From NCBI GenBank assembly GCA_034769895.1, contig CM068367.1, forward strand, positions 693,564,654 to 693,628,653: a stretch of DNA of 64,000 bases, given 5' to 3'. This DNA comes from Magicicada septendecula. Taxonomy: Eukaryota > Arthropoda > Insecta > Hemiptera > Cicadidae. Each line of letters starts with the position of its first letter. Positions within the stretch are counted from its first letter, which is position 1. Made by a program: the position numbers and the translations under genes. Of this stretch, positions 23,640 through 37,807 are shown one piece after another. Under the pieces are notes generated by a model. It made no database searches, was not told the origin of the DNA, and saw only the letters and a list, made by a program, of their open reading frames with translations.

Positions 23640-26600
23640 CTATTCCCTCTGATGATATTTCTTTAGTTGACGCGTATTAAAAATTCCACGAATTACTTCT
23701 GGCTTGTTGATGTCCGCTAATTCATACGTTGCATCGCCTTTAATACTCTTTATGATGAATGGACCTTCGAATAACTTGCACAATTTTGCAGTCACTTTAT
23801 TCATTGCATCTGAAATGGGATTGGTTTTTATTAATACCAAATCTCCTACCTCGAACTTGACTCGGTTACTGTTTTCATTATTCTTCTTTGCCTGCCGTTC
23901 TCCTTTCTTCTTCAATCTTCGATATATTGCTTCACGGCACTCCTTCATTTCATCTCTCATTAATTCACGGTCCACGTACTTTTCCCATATTCTTCTTGGT
24001 TTATGACCCCATTGAGCTTGAAATGGTGTCATCTCAATTGTTTCATGGTTCGTTTCGTTGATACATTTCTCCACTACCTTGAGATATTTCGCCCATCTTG
24101 TCTGGTGTCCGTTGACCATTACTCTGAAGATGTTCCCTAGTTGTCGATTCACCCTTTCTACGAGATTGGTGCAAGGGTTTCGGATGTCAGTAAACTTTGG
24201 TTTTATCCCGAGTTCCCTTAACTGTTTTATCCAAGTTTTGCTAGTAAATTGTGATCCATTATCAGTTAATATTTCCTTTGGCTTTCCAATCTCTCTGGTA
24301 TATTCTTTTAGTTTATTAAGTGTGACTGTTGTGGTAGCTCTTTTCATTGGGTATAACCTTACGTATTTAGTAAAGTTATCGATTATTAGATTATTACAAG
24401 AATGTATTTAACTCCACTAGTCGATGATACTAGCGGTCCATAATAATCAATGCTGACGAGTGAACTCTTTTCTTCTGGTAGAATAGGTTTGGTGAGTCCT
24501 ACGCATTTTTTAAAATGGTCCTTACATTTTTGGCAGGTGTCACACGTTTTAATTAATTTCTTAGTAAATTTATATGAATGATCACCTGTAAAATGTTCCT
24601 TGAAAATACAGTAGGTCCTCTTCACTCCGCAGTGTCCATAGGCTTCGTGGATTTCTTTTAGTAATTCTTGACTTATTTCCGGTGTAACCACTAATTTCCA
24701 CAGTCCCTTTTCCTTCCGGTAGAGCTTATGATTATACATCTGATATATATTTGACAATTTGCTCTTCTCTTTTTGGTTCAACTGGTTAACAATATTACTT
24801 ATCTTATTATTGTCCAGTTGATGCGTTGTAATATTACTTAATTGTTTACTTAGTTGAATATCAATTGCATAAATTTCTGTTTCTTCATCGCCCTCTGGGA
24901 TGTTATCTTCTAGCACGTCATGTGGATTCCGGCTGAGCGCATCTGCCACGATATTCTCACTTCCCTTGCAATACACTACTTCAAAGTCGTATTCTTGGAT
25001 AGCTAGTATCCATCTGGTTATGCGTGAACAGTTTAGTTGACATTTTTGTATAAAGGTTAATGCTTTATTATCTGTGACTATTGTTAATGGTCTTCCTAGG
25101 ATGTAGGTTCTAAACTTCTTTAAACAATAAACTACGCTGAGTAATTCTACTTCGGTAGTGAAATAATTTAACTCGGCGCCTCTAAGGACTCGACTTGTAA
25201 ATGCTATTACACCAATTTCACCGTCATCATCAATCTGGTACAACTGACCCCCAATTGCATACTTACTAGCGTCAGTTTGCAGGTAGAACCTTTTATCTGG
25301 GTCAGGGTGTTTGAGCATAACTGTGTCGATAAACAGCTTCTTCACCTCGTTAAAATTAATTTCCAATTCAGTAGTCCATTTAAATTTACTACCCTTCTTT
25401 AGTAATTGTAAAAGTGGTTGAGTTTTTTCAGCATATTTACTAGTGAATTTATTATAGAAGTTTGTTAGTCCAAGAAATCCCTTAAGTTGTTTAGGATTTT
25501 TCGGTCGAGGAAACTCCATAATGGCAGCAATTTTTTCCTTAGAAGCGCTTATTCCCTTTGTGGTTAACTCGTAACCCAGGTAATTAATCCTGTCACGGAA
25601 GAACTTTGATTTCTTAAGATTAACGGTTACGTTTTCTCTTCTTAAATTATCTAACAACATTCTCAAATGCACTAAGTGTTCGTCAATATTCTCTGATACA
25701 CAGACAATCATCTACATAAAGTATCATAAATTTTTTCACCTCGTCGCACAATACCTTGTCCAGCCCACGTGTCAGGCTCGCCAAACTCGTCTTCAATCCA
25801 AATGGTGTTACAGTACAACAGTAACACTTTCCCTTGTACAGGAAACCAGTGTAGTCCCGTGACTCTTTAGCAAGTGGAATTTGCCAGAAGCTGCTGGTTA
25901 AATCTATGCTGCTCATTACCTTCACACGTCCGCAGCTTGCCAACACCTGGTCAATCGGTATGGTTCCTTCGTGATCCAGAACAGTGACCACGTTGATCCT
26001 TCTTGCATCAAGACATAATCGCACTGTTTGATCTTTCTTCACAACTGTCACCATTGGGTTTATGTACGGACTATTGGCACGCTCTATCACACTGCACTTC
26101 TCCATTTTTTTAATTTCTTCCTCTACTGCATTCTGATATTTCAGTGGGACGGGCCACCCTTTCAAACAATAAGGTGTTGTATCGGTGATTGTCAATTTGT
26201 GTTCATATTTATTGATTCGACCTGGCATCTCTCGAAATACTTGTTTGTTAGCTTCTAGGATTTTCTTCAGTTCCTCCTTTGTGTTTGAACCAATTCCCGA
26301 CGTCTCGGCTAACTTTTCCTGGATAGTATTGTTAATTCCTTCTTCTTCAGCTTCTTCAAATGCGATTGTTATAATTTCAGCCACTACATGATCCTCTCAA
26401 TTGTCATTACTATTCTTAAATATAATTTTATTATTCGGAAGGTTAATTATGCATCTTCCTTCTAGTAATAAATTTATACCGATGATACAGTCTCTAATTA
26501 AATTAGGAACAATTATGAATACTGCGTCAGCCACATATTTGCCGATTGTAAGTTCAAGCATCACTTGTGTAATTTTGTTTGACTTCTTTCCAACTGCTCC

Positions 26601-26837
26601 TTTAATAATTAGGTTAGTGACTTTCAATACAGGTGTATTACCCAACAGTTTCTTGTTTGAATGATACCAGTCTGTTGATACCGCATTAATTTGACTGCCG
26701 GTATCAATCAGTGCTGTAACTGGTACTTTATTTAGTTGTACATTTAATTCTGGGCATTTAATTTTCTTAATCTCTTTGTAAGGCAACTCTTCTTCCATGA
26801 GGGCGTCTCTTATGTCTATAAATGTTGTGTTAATCAT
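23640..26837 (-). pseudogene. pol: Gypsy pol polyprotein (protease, reverse transcriptase, RNase H, integrase), broken in three places
   Basis: Protease at 26397-26837 (active-site ALIDTGSQINA). Reverse transcriptase from 26384 (VVKKDQTVRLCLDARRIN; catalytic YVDD near 25721-25732). RNase H (FYLQTDASKYAIGG; TDNKALT). The integrase zinc finger (HEAYGHCG ... CDTCQKC) ends near 24520, followed by the DDE core: SIDYYGPL, ILTDNGSQF and NLVERVNRQLG. The C-terminal GPY/F module reads LFEGPFIIKS, then QLKKYH. Lesions: an in-frame TGA at 26397-26399 between protease and RT; a frameshift just past YVDD (about 25705-25720); and an 8-bp tandem duplication of GATTATTA (24381-24396) shifting the integrase frame after its first Asp. 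Frames on the + strand here are shadows. Confidence 0.92.
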
Positions 26838-27073
26838 CTTATAACTAGTTCCTAACGCTACCTTATTACTACAATTATCGCTATTTAGTTTTTTGGCTGG
26901 GTATTCCCGTTCATTGACACATTAGTCCCTCCGTTTACCTGACTTGTTGTCTGTAAACCGCTTGTAGAAGCGATGGCATTTATTTGAGGTTCATAAACAC
27001 ATTTTGGTGGCTTGCTGTTTCTCTCACTCACTTCTCTCTCTCTGCCCTCAGGCCGCCACGGTCCTTTGTGTTG

Positions 27074-28742
27074 TTAGTTTCTATGCCGTTCTACTCTATT
27101 TTCTGTCGGTGGGTTTGCGTGATTTACGACTCCCTCTTGCTTTGGTTCTAATTGCAAATGGCCTTCACCATTACTTCCATTTCTACGGTGCCTTAATGCC
27201 ACAAACTCCATTAGCAAGTTCTGGAAGTCCGTTATATTTTTCACCCCTCTTGTGATACACGCTACGGCGATATCCCTGTGATAATGGTTGGCCAATTTTC
27301 GGATTAAATGTTGGTCCGAAATAGGAGGTATTAATTGACGATTTTGCAGTATGCACCGCTCCATATATTGAGTCATGCTCAATTCGCTTTCTGCTCTATA
27401 TCTGCCAAATTCGAGCTTATCCCGAATTGTTTCTTGGATCATCTGGTTCCAATATTTGGCTGTGAAGGCGGTTTTGAATTGAGCAAAGGTACACTCACCT
27501 CACTCCGTACTAATTTCCACCAAATCGCCGCTTCGCCGTCCAGACGTCGTCCAATCCAACTTATGTCGTTGTCCAGATAATACTCTCGGCGTATCGCTTC
27601 TAGTTCTTTCATGAACTCCATAGGGTACTCCCCTTCTCCGTTGAAATTTATGTTTTTGGCGTGTTCTATCACCATTCCTTGCGGTCTTGGGTTGCTTTCA
27701 ATTTGCGCAATTGTACGCCGCACATCTTCCTTTATCATGCTAATCTTTTCTTCAATTGACGAACAGTTGTTTGCACAACACTCTTTGAGCTGTTCTACCT
27801 GTTCATCGTTTTTCTTCTTATGATTGATAAATTTATTATTGATGGTTCGGAGCTCCTGTACGACACTCACCTTGTGTTGTTGTAGAGATTCTTCACAACT
27901 CTCCAAGCGACCAAGTGTTTCCATGCGTACCTTTGTTACTGCATCTTCCACGACATCATTGATTTTTGTACTTATCCACATTTCTGTCTCTTTGTGTTCA
28001 TCACGTATGCTTGTATTTGTTGTTCTGTTTTTGTTTTGTGTTCTTCTAGCTGGCGTGTGTATTTATTTTCCATTCTGCGTTCTATGTTGTTTATTTTTTC
28101 TTCTAAACGTGTTATGTTATCTGTTACTGTTTTTGTTATGTTCTGTTCTATCTGTTTATTATTCTCTTCTAATTTTTGTGCTAAGCTCTGTTCGATTTGC
28201 TTATTGTTTTCTGCTAGTTGTTGTGTAACCATTTGTTTGATTAGTTCTGTGTTCTCTTCATTTTTCTTAGTAATTTCATTTAATTGTTTGTTAGTGTTCT
28301 CTGTTATACGTTGCTCTGATTGTTTAGTGTTTTCTGTTAATTTTTGCTCTATTCTGTTGATGTTTTGTTCATTTTTATTATTGCTTTCATTTAACTGTTG
28401 TGTGTTTTCTGTTAATTTTTGTTCGATTTTTTGCATAATTTGTTAGAACATTATATTGATTTCTATGTTTATAGGTGATTGTTGTTGTGTTTCATTTTGT
28501 GATTGTGTTTGTCCTGTTTCAGATTGTACTTCATCAATTTGTTGTCGGTGTCCCCTTACCTCTGAGGAAACGTCCGGGCTCACGCTTTCTGTAGCTTCCG
28601 CCCATTCCTTATCCCCCATCTGATTATTAATTTCGAAATCCACTTCTGAACCACCGTTATTATCACTATTACTATCCATCTTGTTTATGCTACTAGTATT
28701 GTTATCTAATTTTGACTTCGTCAGCTTACTCCTAGTTAACAT
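27074..28742 (-). pseudogene. gag: Gypsy gag, broken
   Basis: ATG at 28740-28742 (MLTRSKLTKSKLDNN). A TAA at 28443-28445 interrupts in frame, then a long Q/N/E-rich coiled coil follows (27972-28436, repeating xQLxENxKQIEQ), a shift near 27980, a middle segment (27439-27981: FNGEGEYPMEFMKELEAIRR, then WIGRRLDGEAAIWW) and a last shift near 27445 leading to TAKYWNQMIQETIRDKLEF. The middle and last parts match the capsid region of arthropod Gypsy gag proteins. No clear zinc knuckle was found; it would lie between 27074 and the protease. Confidence 0.8.
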
Positions 28743-28839
28743 CTAATGTTGTCTACTTATTCTAACATGTATATTCTATACTACTTATTGTCTATACTTC
28801 CCGTCTCATTCTAACGAGCTTATTAAAATAAACAATTAA

Positions 28840-28857
28840 GCCCCACATTGGGCACCA
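28840..28857 (-). other. Primer binding site of the Gypsy element
   Basis: On the - strand TGGTGCCCAATGTGGGGC, starting with TGG as expected for pairing to a tRNA 3' CCA end and close to the TGGCGCCCAACGTGGGGC form in other Gypsy elements. It sits 6 bp inside the LTR end at 28864. Confidence 0.75.
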
Positions 28858-28863
28858 AATATA

Positions 28864-29040
28864 AAGTTAACGAAAGTGTTGTTTCGTTTTTTCTGGCATT
28901 TACTGACTTTTTTTTTATAACTATGTTTACGCGAATATGAAAATATTTAAATTGAATATACTTTAATTTCGTATGGGCGCCAGAGATTATGTGATCTCAG
29001 GGGTTTTCTGAATGAAAACACAGTAATTTGGATGCTAATA
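28864..29040 (-). repeat. Truncated Gypsy LTR, U5-side 177 bp
   Basis: Matches the first 177 bp (in + coordinates) of the LTR at 21343, then stops abruptly after GATGCTAATA and joins the duplicated 122-bp flank. It adjoins the primer binding site, so it is the remnant of the element's own 5' LTR. Confidence 0.85.
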
Positions 29041-29044
29041 AAAA

Positions 29045-29166
29045 TTTTAATTTTATTTATGAAATGTAGGCTTTTTGAACACATTTCTTCTAAAGTAGAA
29101 CTTTCTATTACAATTTTTGGGAAAATAAAATAACAGCTTTTTATTTGACAAAGAGGGCAACTTATA
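29045..29166. repeat. Second copy of the Gypsy insertion flank
   Basis: Matches 21221-21342 including the terminal TTATA, with a few substitutions (for example AACAGC for AACAAC). Its position between a truncated and a full LTR cannot result from simple insertion. Confidence 0.85.
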
Positions 29167-31030
29167 AAGTTAACGAAAGTGTCGTTTCGTTTTTTCTGGC
29201 ATTTACTGACTTTTTTTTTTATAACTATGTTTATGTGAATATGAAAATATTTAAATTGAATATACTTTAATTTCGTATGGGCGCCAGAGATTATGTGATC
29301 TCAGGGGTTTTCTGAATGAAAACACAGTAATTTGGATGCTAATAACATATATCTTTAATTATCTCTGAAATGCAAATATTGACAAATACATTTATCGTTT
29401 AACTATATTGTTGAATATACAATACGTTACTAAAATAATACTTCATAATCAGAATTATATATCTTTTAATTTCTCTATATGTTTCCTAATCAAAATTATT
29501 CAAATAATGTCATCTGATAGAGTAAAGTTAATACATACATAAATATAAATCAATTATTATTTAAATAGGAACAATTACATATATCTGTATTAATCAGATA
29601 TGCCTAATTTGTTACACCTCTCGTTAATCATCAGTATCAATAAATACCATTAGCATCTACACATGTTTAAGTTATTTATAAGTACGTATCATTATTAATC
29701 ATAATCAAATTGACTCTACAAATGAACTTTCAACTTTGAATTACACTAACATACTAATCCTTTCTAAGTCATAAGGTAACTCAAAATAGCATCCATTTAC
29801 TCGTAAGGTTCTTTAAGAAATGAGACGGGAGTTTGGAAGTATATAGACGAACTACGACATTGTAAATATATATTATATAGATATATATAAAATGTTAGAT
29901 TGTACTTGCTTACGTTTGTCCACATCAGGAATCCTTTTATCAGCGTGGTTAATTAACACTCACTAAGACATACTCTGCTTTTTAATTGAACACACTTCAC
30001 TACTGTAGGTATTACCCGTATTTCGTTGTATTTCCGCACACGAACTGCCGCGCACAAGAAAAAGTATACAGGTTGATTTAATATCACTAATCAATATAAA
30101 CTTCTTCTTTCTTCATGTTCGAACTGATTTAAAGTCATCACTTGCGTTGAAGATTATTTTCTTAATTACACTCCGCTTACCATTATACTTCTCAAGAATA
30201 GTTATGGAATTAACTACCCTTCTATTACTATTAAACTGTGAATGTAATCATCACTTTGTTTCTCCTACACTATTACTTTAAATCACTAATTTAAATAACA
30301 AAGTTTATATTAAGCGTCTTTACATTTTGCGTACTATTAAATGATACTCTAAGACGATAGATGTTTTAAGCAACAAAACTGATTGTAAAGAGAACAATCT
30401 GTAAGAAAGTTGACTTGTAAGAAAGCTGATTTGTAAGAGAACTGATTTGAAAAAAAGAGAGACGCGATCGGGTCGTTGCACTAATATTTATAATAGTTGA
30501 CCTCTCTAGCTTTCCTCTAGTTCTACTCAAAATTCCCTGATAGGCTTAGAGCTTAGTTCCGGGCCAGGAACTTTGAATTTGCCCACTCATGTGTCTAAAA
30601 AAATTGGCGCTCTCTGGTTACGCTTTTTATGATTGGCTGTTCACATAGAAAACGCGCTGAATTAGCATATGTTGATTTCACTCGAACCGACGCTGCTTTC
30701 ACCCGCTAAACAAGTTTTTTATGAGTGTTCATCTTTTGTACTCTCAAGGCCAATATTTGTCAAAACTAACGGTACATGACACAAAAGTCGTTTTTAGCAA
30801 ACAATGAGTTTCCGTTACTTTATGACTTCGAAAGTTAACAAATATGTCCCATAGCCGACAGTCTGTCGCCGCTGCTACATATTATAGAAAATTTTTATCT
30901 GAGGCATTTCTTTGTCTCAACATTACACTCCATATAACAAAATATTTATACTTACAATTAACTATATAAACACTTAATAATATCTAATATACATTAATGT
31001 CATCACATCAATCATTATAAAATTTTATCA
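29167..31030 (-). repeat. Full Gypsy LTR, outer copy (about 1864 bp)
   Basis: Differs from 21343-23208 at scattered single positions and a small indel (for example ATTATT versus ATT near 30270). TATA box on the - strand at 30485-30492. Followed by TTATA (31031-31035). Confidence 0.88.
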
Positions 31031-31035
31031 TTATA

Positions 31036-31785
31036 CTCTATATGAACATACACTCAATTGGTTTGTAAAGTTTTAAAGTTTACATACCAATTAAAGTTTT
31101 CATTATACTCTGTTAGTTCATGATTAGTAATATTAATATAATGATTAGTGTACAGACTGGTTAAGTTTCAATCAGTAAAGTCAAAAATTACTAGGTTGGT
31201 GATTACTGTAAAGGCAAGGAACCTCTATCTAAATGAGTTAGCTTAAGCAATGACCATGAAAACATAGTTTCTACTTTAATACTTTATTACTAAATAATCC
31301 AGAGGAGACTTTAAAGTTAGAAATTTTTAAGTTTATGAAATATATTTTTTGTTAGAAATACTCTTTCTAATAATTGTTATAAATATAATTACTTCACTAC
31401 GACTCGGAACACAAAACGTTTTATGGGTAAAAACGTAAAAGTTTTACCTTACAACCTGAACCGGTTTTCACTTTTAAAAAGCTTCTTCAGATGTTATAAA
31501 CAATTTGCTTGTTTGTGAATCAATTAAAATTATTTTAAATGATACACAAAGCTGAATAAGCTCTGATTATTACATCATATTTTCAAATCCACTTCAGGGA
31601 ATTTATCTCTTTATATTTTCACAGACAACAAAATGGGATTTTGAAATTACATGGTTTCTAATGTTATAATTAATGAGTAGTTTTTAATTGAATGTGTTTT
31701 ATAGATATTTGTTTGTAGGTGGCCATAAATATTAATTCCTAACATATTTTTTTTTAGAATAAGGAACTCCATTAGTAGCATGAAA
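31036..31785. other. Intergenic with one arm of a foldback element
   Basis: AT-rich. At 31399-31495 it contains ACGACTCGGAACACAAAACG and TTACCTTACAACCTGAACCG, one arm of the foldback family seen at 6533-6966, including the hairpin motif on the - strand at 31461-31490 (CTGAAGA ... GAAAACCGG). No second arm. Confidence 0.6.
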
Positions 31786-31788
31786 ATA

Positions 31789-33114
<1,326 letters not shown>

Positions 33115-33468
33115 TATGTCTGTATAAGATGCTTGTATCAAATTTAAAGCTATTTGAATGTCAGCATAGCAAAATGGGCACCATAAGACTTGCTTATTAT
33201 ATTCCAACTAAAAACAAGAAAACAAATAAGAAAACTGTTGTAAACAGTATATACAAAACATGAACAGCAAAATCCTTGTTTCTTTATTTATGTTAAAAAA
33301 ATGGTTCTCTCATATAAAACTAAAAACTTGTGATACACAGCTATAGTAGCATTGGATATTATGCCAGTCATCTATACAGATTATACTGAATTGACTATTT
33401 CAATTGGAATATAACACTGAATATTTGTCTTGTTGATACATCCTCTTCATTCACTTTTTTAAAATATT

Positions 33469-33694
33469 ATATATATACTCAAACTTTCACTAGTGAACAC
33501 TTACTTTTGGTTTTATGTCCCAAACATTTCGATGTGGTGTCCGTCTTCCTCAGTGGGATTTGAAATACAGAACCCCACTGACCCCACTGGGGTCTGTATT
33601 TCAAATCCCACTGAGGAAGACGGACACCACGTCGAAACGTTTGGGACATAAAACCAAAAGTAAGTGTTCACTAGTGAAAGTTTGAGTATATATA
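33469..33694. mobile_element. Near-perfect 226-bp palindrome with hammerhead-like cores in both arms
   Basis: Arms of about 110 bp: ACTCAAACTTTCACTAGTGA ... TCACTAGTGAAAGTTTGAGT, meeting at a short centre near 33578-33584. In the right arm: CTGAGGA (33611-33617), A, stem GACG/CGTC (33619-33622, 33630-33633), GAAA (33634-33637) and palindrome ACGT. The left arm carries the same on the - strand with compensating-looking changes (ATCGAAATG for GTCGAAACG). No target duplication identified. Confidence 0.7.
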
Positions 33695-33876
33695 TAAAAC
33701 TGAATATTTATTCTACCAAATACAAAGTAAATTAGGGTACATACTAGAATCTGGAAATTAAATTCATATATGACATTTATTAATTCTAATATTAATATTA
33801 AATAATCGACGTTTAATGAAGAAATTTGTGTTAGTGGTTGAAATCACAATCAGAATCACAATCAGTTTAAAAGGAT

Positions 33877-34008
<132 letters not shown>

Positions 34009-34168
34009 AAACAAAAGGAATTTACTAGAAAAATATGTAACTGTACAGATGGTGAGACAGAGTTTAGGGGGTGGGGAAGGGTAATTAATTTTTAGTTTGT
34101 TGTGGGTGAGCAGGGTGGGGGAGAGGGGTGAAGGGTTGGGTATTACATATTTTCTGCCTATTCCTGAT

Positions 34169-34200
34169 CTGACGATGAGCTGTGAAGCTTGAAAGCGCTA
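34169..34200 (+). other. Hammerhead-like hairpin motif
   Basis: CTGACGA, T, stem GAGCT ... AGCTT, GAAA and then palindrome AGCGCT followed by A. Same order as the other copies. It stands alone, without an inverted partner. Confidence 0.4.
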
Positions 34201-34209
34201 ATCGGAATA

Positions 34210-37200
34210 ATTTTTATATAGTGGTGTGCAATATTGATCATTCTGATTAAATATTAAATAATATTATAATTGTACTATAAATAATATTGTAAAATTATTA
34301 TAATATTATTAATTTTTAAATGGTATAAAGTATGCTATTATAATATTATTAAAATATAATAATAATTATTACAAAATTATATTATCCTTATAATTTAAAA
34401 ACGGTTTTTAAAATTTTAAAAAATGCTGAGTTAGTTCTCCAAACATTACAAGTTTCCTTAAACAGTAAAAACTGGTTTGCTAATGTGCATGTAGAGATGA
34501 AATGAATTCTTGTTTTTGATGATCATCCATATTTTGTTTTTTAAACTTCTTCCTGCTTATTTTTCTTTTGTATGATATCAGTTGCTGAATTATGTTTACT
34601 GAAATAATGACAGTAAATTAAAATGTTATGACTAGAAAAACATTAGTATTGAAACTATATCTTTCAACATGGACTAATACAAATTACAATGTGTTTCCTT
34701 ACAATGTATTAGTATTGGCATAGATATTATGCCAAGTTTGTATATAATCTGTTGTTACTTGATCTATCAAAGTGCTGAAGTTGTAATATCCTGTGACTTT
34801 ACCTTCACTGTATGTCTGAGCCAACATTTAGTTCAAACTATCATCAGTACATCAGTACAGTACCATCTTGTCACTCTTTATTCGTGTTATGCCATTATCT
34901 CCATAATCTATGTTAGTAAGATTGATGCTTGTCAACTTTCCTTCATGCATATAGACAATGTGTGTGCAGTTATAGTGCAAGTTTCTGTATTACTAATACC
35001 TAAAGATCAAGATACATTTCATAAATACAAGTCAGGATTTCAAAATAAATGAATAAATAAATGAAATAAACAAATACACAAAAATAAGTAAAGGAAAAGT
35101 GGAAATAGGTTTCTGAGTAGTCTTTTTCTACAAATCTCATGATAAATAGCATTAGGTAGTAAAGTAACATTATTCTAAAAGTTAGTTGTACCTTAAGAAT
35201 TTTACAAGTAAACGAATTGCACATGTAAAGTGGAACACAACAATAAAGATATTAGAAAAAAACAACATAATCCAGAAAATGAGGATTATTAAAAATACTT
35301 TTTCCTTCAGTGAAAAAAAGTATAGAATTTATTGTGATAAATCTTAGTTAGAAATGACAGTTTTTGGGCTAGTTAAAAACTGAGAAGATGGGACCAAAAT
35401 TACCTACATGTTTTATAACTGGTAGCAGAATAACGACTATTTCAGGACTCAAATAATATGACACTAAGGGCCTCTTTTTGTGTATTTCTGTTTATCATCC
35501 CTGTTGACAACTATTGTCTACAAATAGTCAGATACAGACTTTAATGAAACAATATTTTATTATGGTGGTCTCATCGTTTTGATAGTGAGTTATTTTTAAA
35601 AGATATGATAGTTTATGTTAATAATTAACATTACTGTGGACACTTGTCAGCCTAAACAATGCCTAAACTGAGCATGAATAATACAAAAGTAGTTAAACCT
35701 GGATTTACATATCACAAATTGCTAACTTTATTTTGATGTGTAATGTTATTAGATGATTTTTTATCTGTTATGCTATTATGGCAGGTATATAACTTGTCGA
35801 GTTGGATTTAACAAATAAAAATAATAATAATAATACAAAGAAGAAGAAGAACTACTACTACTAGCAATACTAATAATAAGCACGGACATTACCAAGGATT
35901 TTAGGTTGTTGAGAGAGCATAACCTGTTAAAATTGAAGTAGAAAAGAATGAGGATATATCTGTATTAACTGAACATGTTTATGATTTCTAAAAATACTAC
36001 TTACATGCCAACAGTGAAAACACTGTATGAATATCTTAGTTGAAGGCTAAGATTGAATACCAAAACCCCCTTTCACAACAGCTTATAGGTCTAGACTTGT
36101 CGATGTCGTTTTTATAGGACGTGGGTGGCAGCCATTATTCTGATCTTATTATCAAGAGCCATCCTAATTGCAGCCACCCATTTGACCTCAGATTTAATAT
36201 TAGATATTATACAGACCTCTTGTAAGGACTTACAAGCAATATTAGGTTCTTACCTAAGGTGCAAGCATTAGTCAGTAGATCAAAGAGGAGATCATTAGCC
36301 AATAGAAATTTTCTGTAGATTTTTTAGGAATCTATAGTTAACCTACAGTTAATCTTGTAGGTAAAGAGTTTTAGTGAATACCATGGCTAAAGTAGAGATG
36401 TTTTGTCTAATAAATATACTTACATAGAAACATAACAACAATAATAATTAATTTAATTTAAAAAGTGTTGCAGCCTTGTTGGTACACTTTTTTAACATTT
36501 TTGAAGTACCTGACTGGATTAGCTTTCGTTTATCTGTAGACAATGTTGATATATCTAATACGGTTTTGTATGTGAGGGTAACATTTTTATGGAGTTTAAA
36601 GCAAATCAGCATTATCATATTTTGCAATTTCTTGTAAAAGTAAAATATGTAAAAAATACATATTTATTTTAAAAACAGTTTTACAGTTGAAAAAATAAAT
36701 ATTTGTTAATACAATTGTACCTCTGATGTTATAGTTCTTGTAAACATGTATCAGAAAGTTAATGGATTGCCAAACAAATGCTAACCAAGGCTCCAAGGTA
36801 GGCTTTTATTTAAGCCCCTAGCTACAGTTTTTTATCATATAAGTAATATGATACAAGTTATTAGATACAAGTTATTTTACAGTTGTTAGTAATATGAACC
36901 TAAATGTTTTATCCATTATTTACAGATTTTTATGAGACAGAAGAAAGAAATCTTGAGACTGTTTGAGAAACTTTTTTACATAGGCCATAGTCACACAAAT
37001 TTTTAAATGTACTGTGTGATGACATAGAGGTTGGGAACGGATTCGGAAGTCCCATTTGACAGTAATGTGGAAACTTCCTTGGCTGTCAACGGAACTACTG
37101 CTTCTGTAGTGACCGTAGTACCATAAACATGTTGTTGAAACATTTTTACTTCTTGCACCACTTGTTCTTTATTAAGTCACCACATATAAGGTTGAGCTTT

Positions 37201-37800
37201 TCTGTGGCAGATTCTAAATTATTATCAGACTTCCATTAAGAATTTTGACTGTACAGTATTAAATGTACATATGTCTCTACATGGCAGAGAACCTTTGCAA
37301 CAATTACTCAATAAATCAGTGTAAATATTGAAACATCTAATTACAAACTTCATTTTGCACAAACATTGGCTAGCTTATAACATAACTGGAATAAAAGCAT
37401 ACTTGTTCAGAACTACTCTTTTCTTTTTGTTCAAAAAAACTGTTTCCCACTTTTGCTTCTACAGAAGAACATAGGTGTCTTTCATTTTCTTCTCCTCATT
37501 GGTTGCGTCTAGAACTTCATCAGGGTAAAATATGAAGCCAAATTTGACGTTGATTGTGATTATGTACTATATTGTGCATGTTTATAAATCAACATTATAA
37601 AAACTGACTGTCTCTTTACACAGATACTTTGTTACATTGTATCGTAATGCAATCTTTTCATAACACTCAAAGTAATAGCCAGACAGAGCACATTCACTTA
37701 TGTTAAGATACAGATATGTTATTCATGTGAAGCACTAAAAACGAGCTAGTTAGGATGCCTTTGTCTAGCTTGATCACTAAAAACAGTAGAAATTTAATGC
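34210..37800. other. Long intergenic stretch: no supported gene
   Basis: Very AT-rich, with ATT/AAT-rich low complexity at 34240-34400 and a mixed AAT/AAG/ACT microsatellite at about 35815-35882. A 57-codon open stretch on the - strand at 37006-37176 (QEVKMFQQHVYGTTVTTEAV) is less AT-rich than its surroundings but has no start codon or recognised domain. Confidence 0.5.
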
Positions 37801-37807
37801 TAAATTC

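Larger units (their letters stand above)
21338..31035 (-). mobile_element. Gypsy (Ty3-like) LTR retrotransposon with rearranged 5' end
   Basis: Layout on the - strand: full LTR (29167-31030), duplicated flank (29045-29166), truncated LTR piece (28864-29040), primer binding site, gag, protease-RT-RNase H-integrase, polypurine tract, 3' LTR. TTATA lies at 21338-21342 and at 31031-31035 as the outer target duplication. There is no envelope frame between integrase and the 3' LTR. All coding regions carry stops or frameshifts. Confidence 0.88.

Noticed and set aside
23704..28446. Several 70-150 codon frames on the + strand across the Gypsy element (for example 24058-24411, 27994-28446)
   Set aside because: They are antisense shadows of pol and of the repetitive coiled-coil gag; no motifs in those frames.
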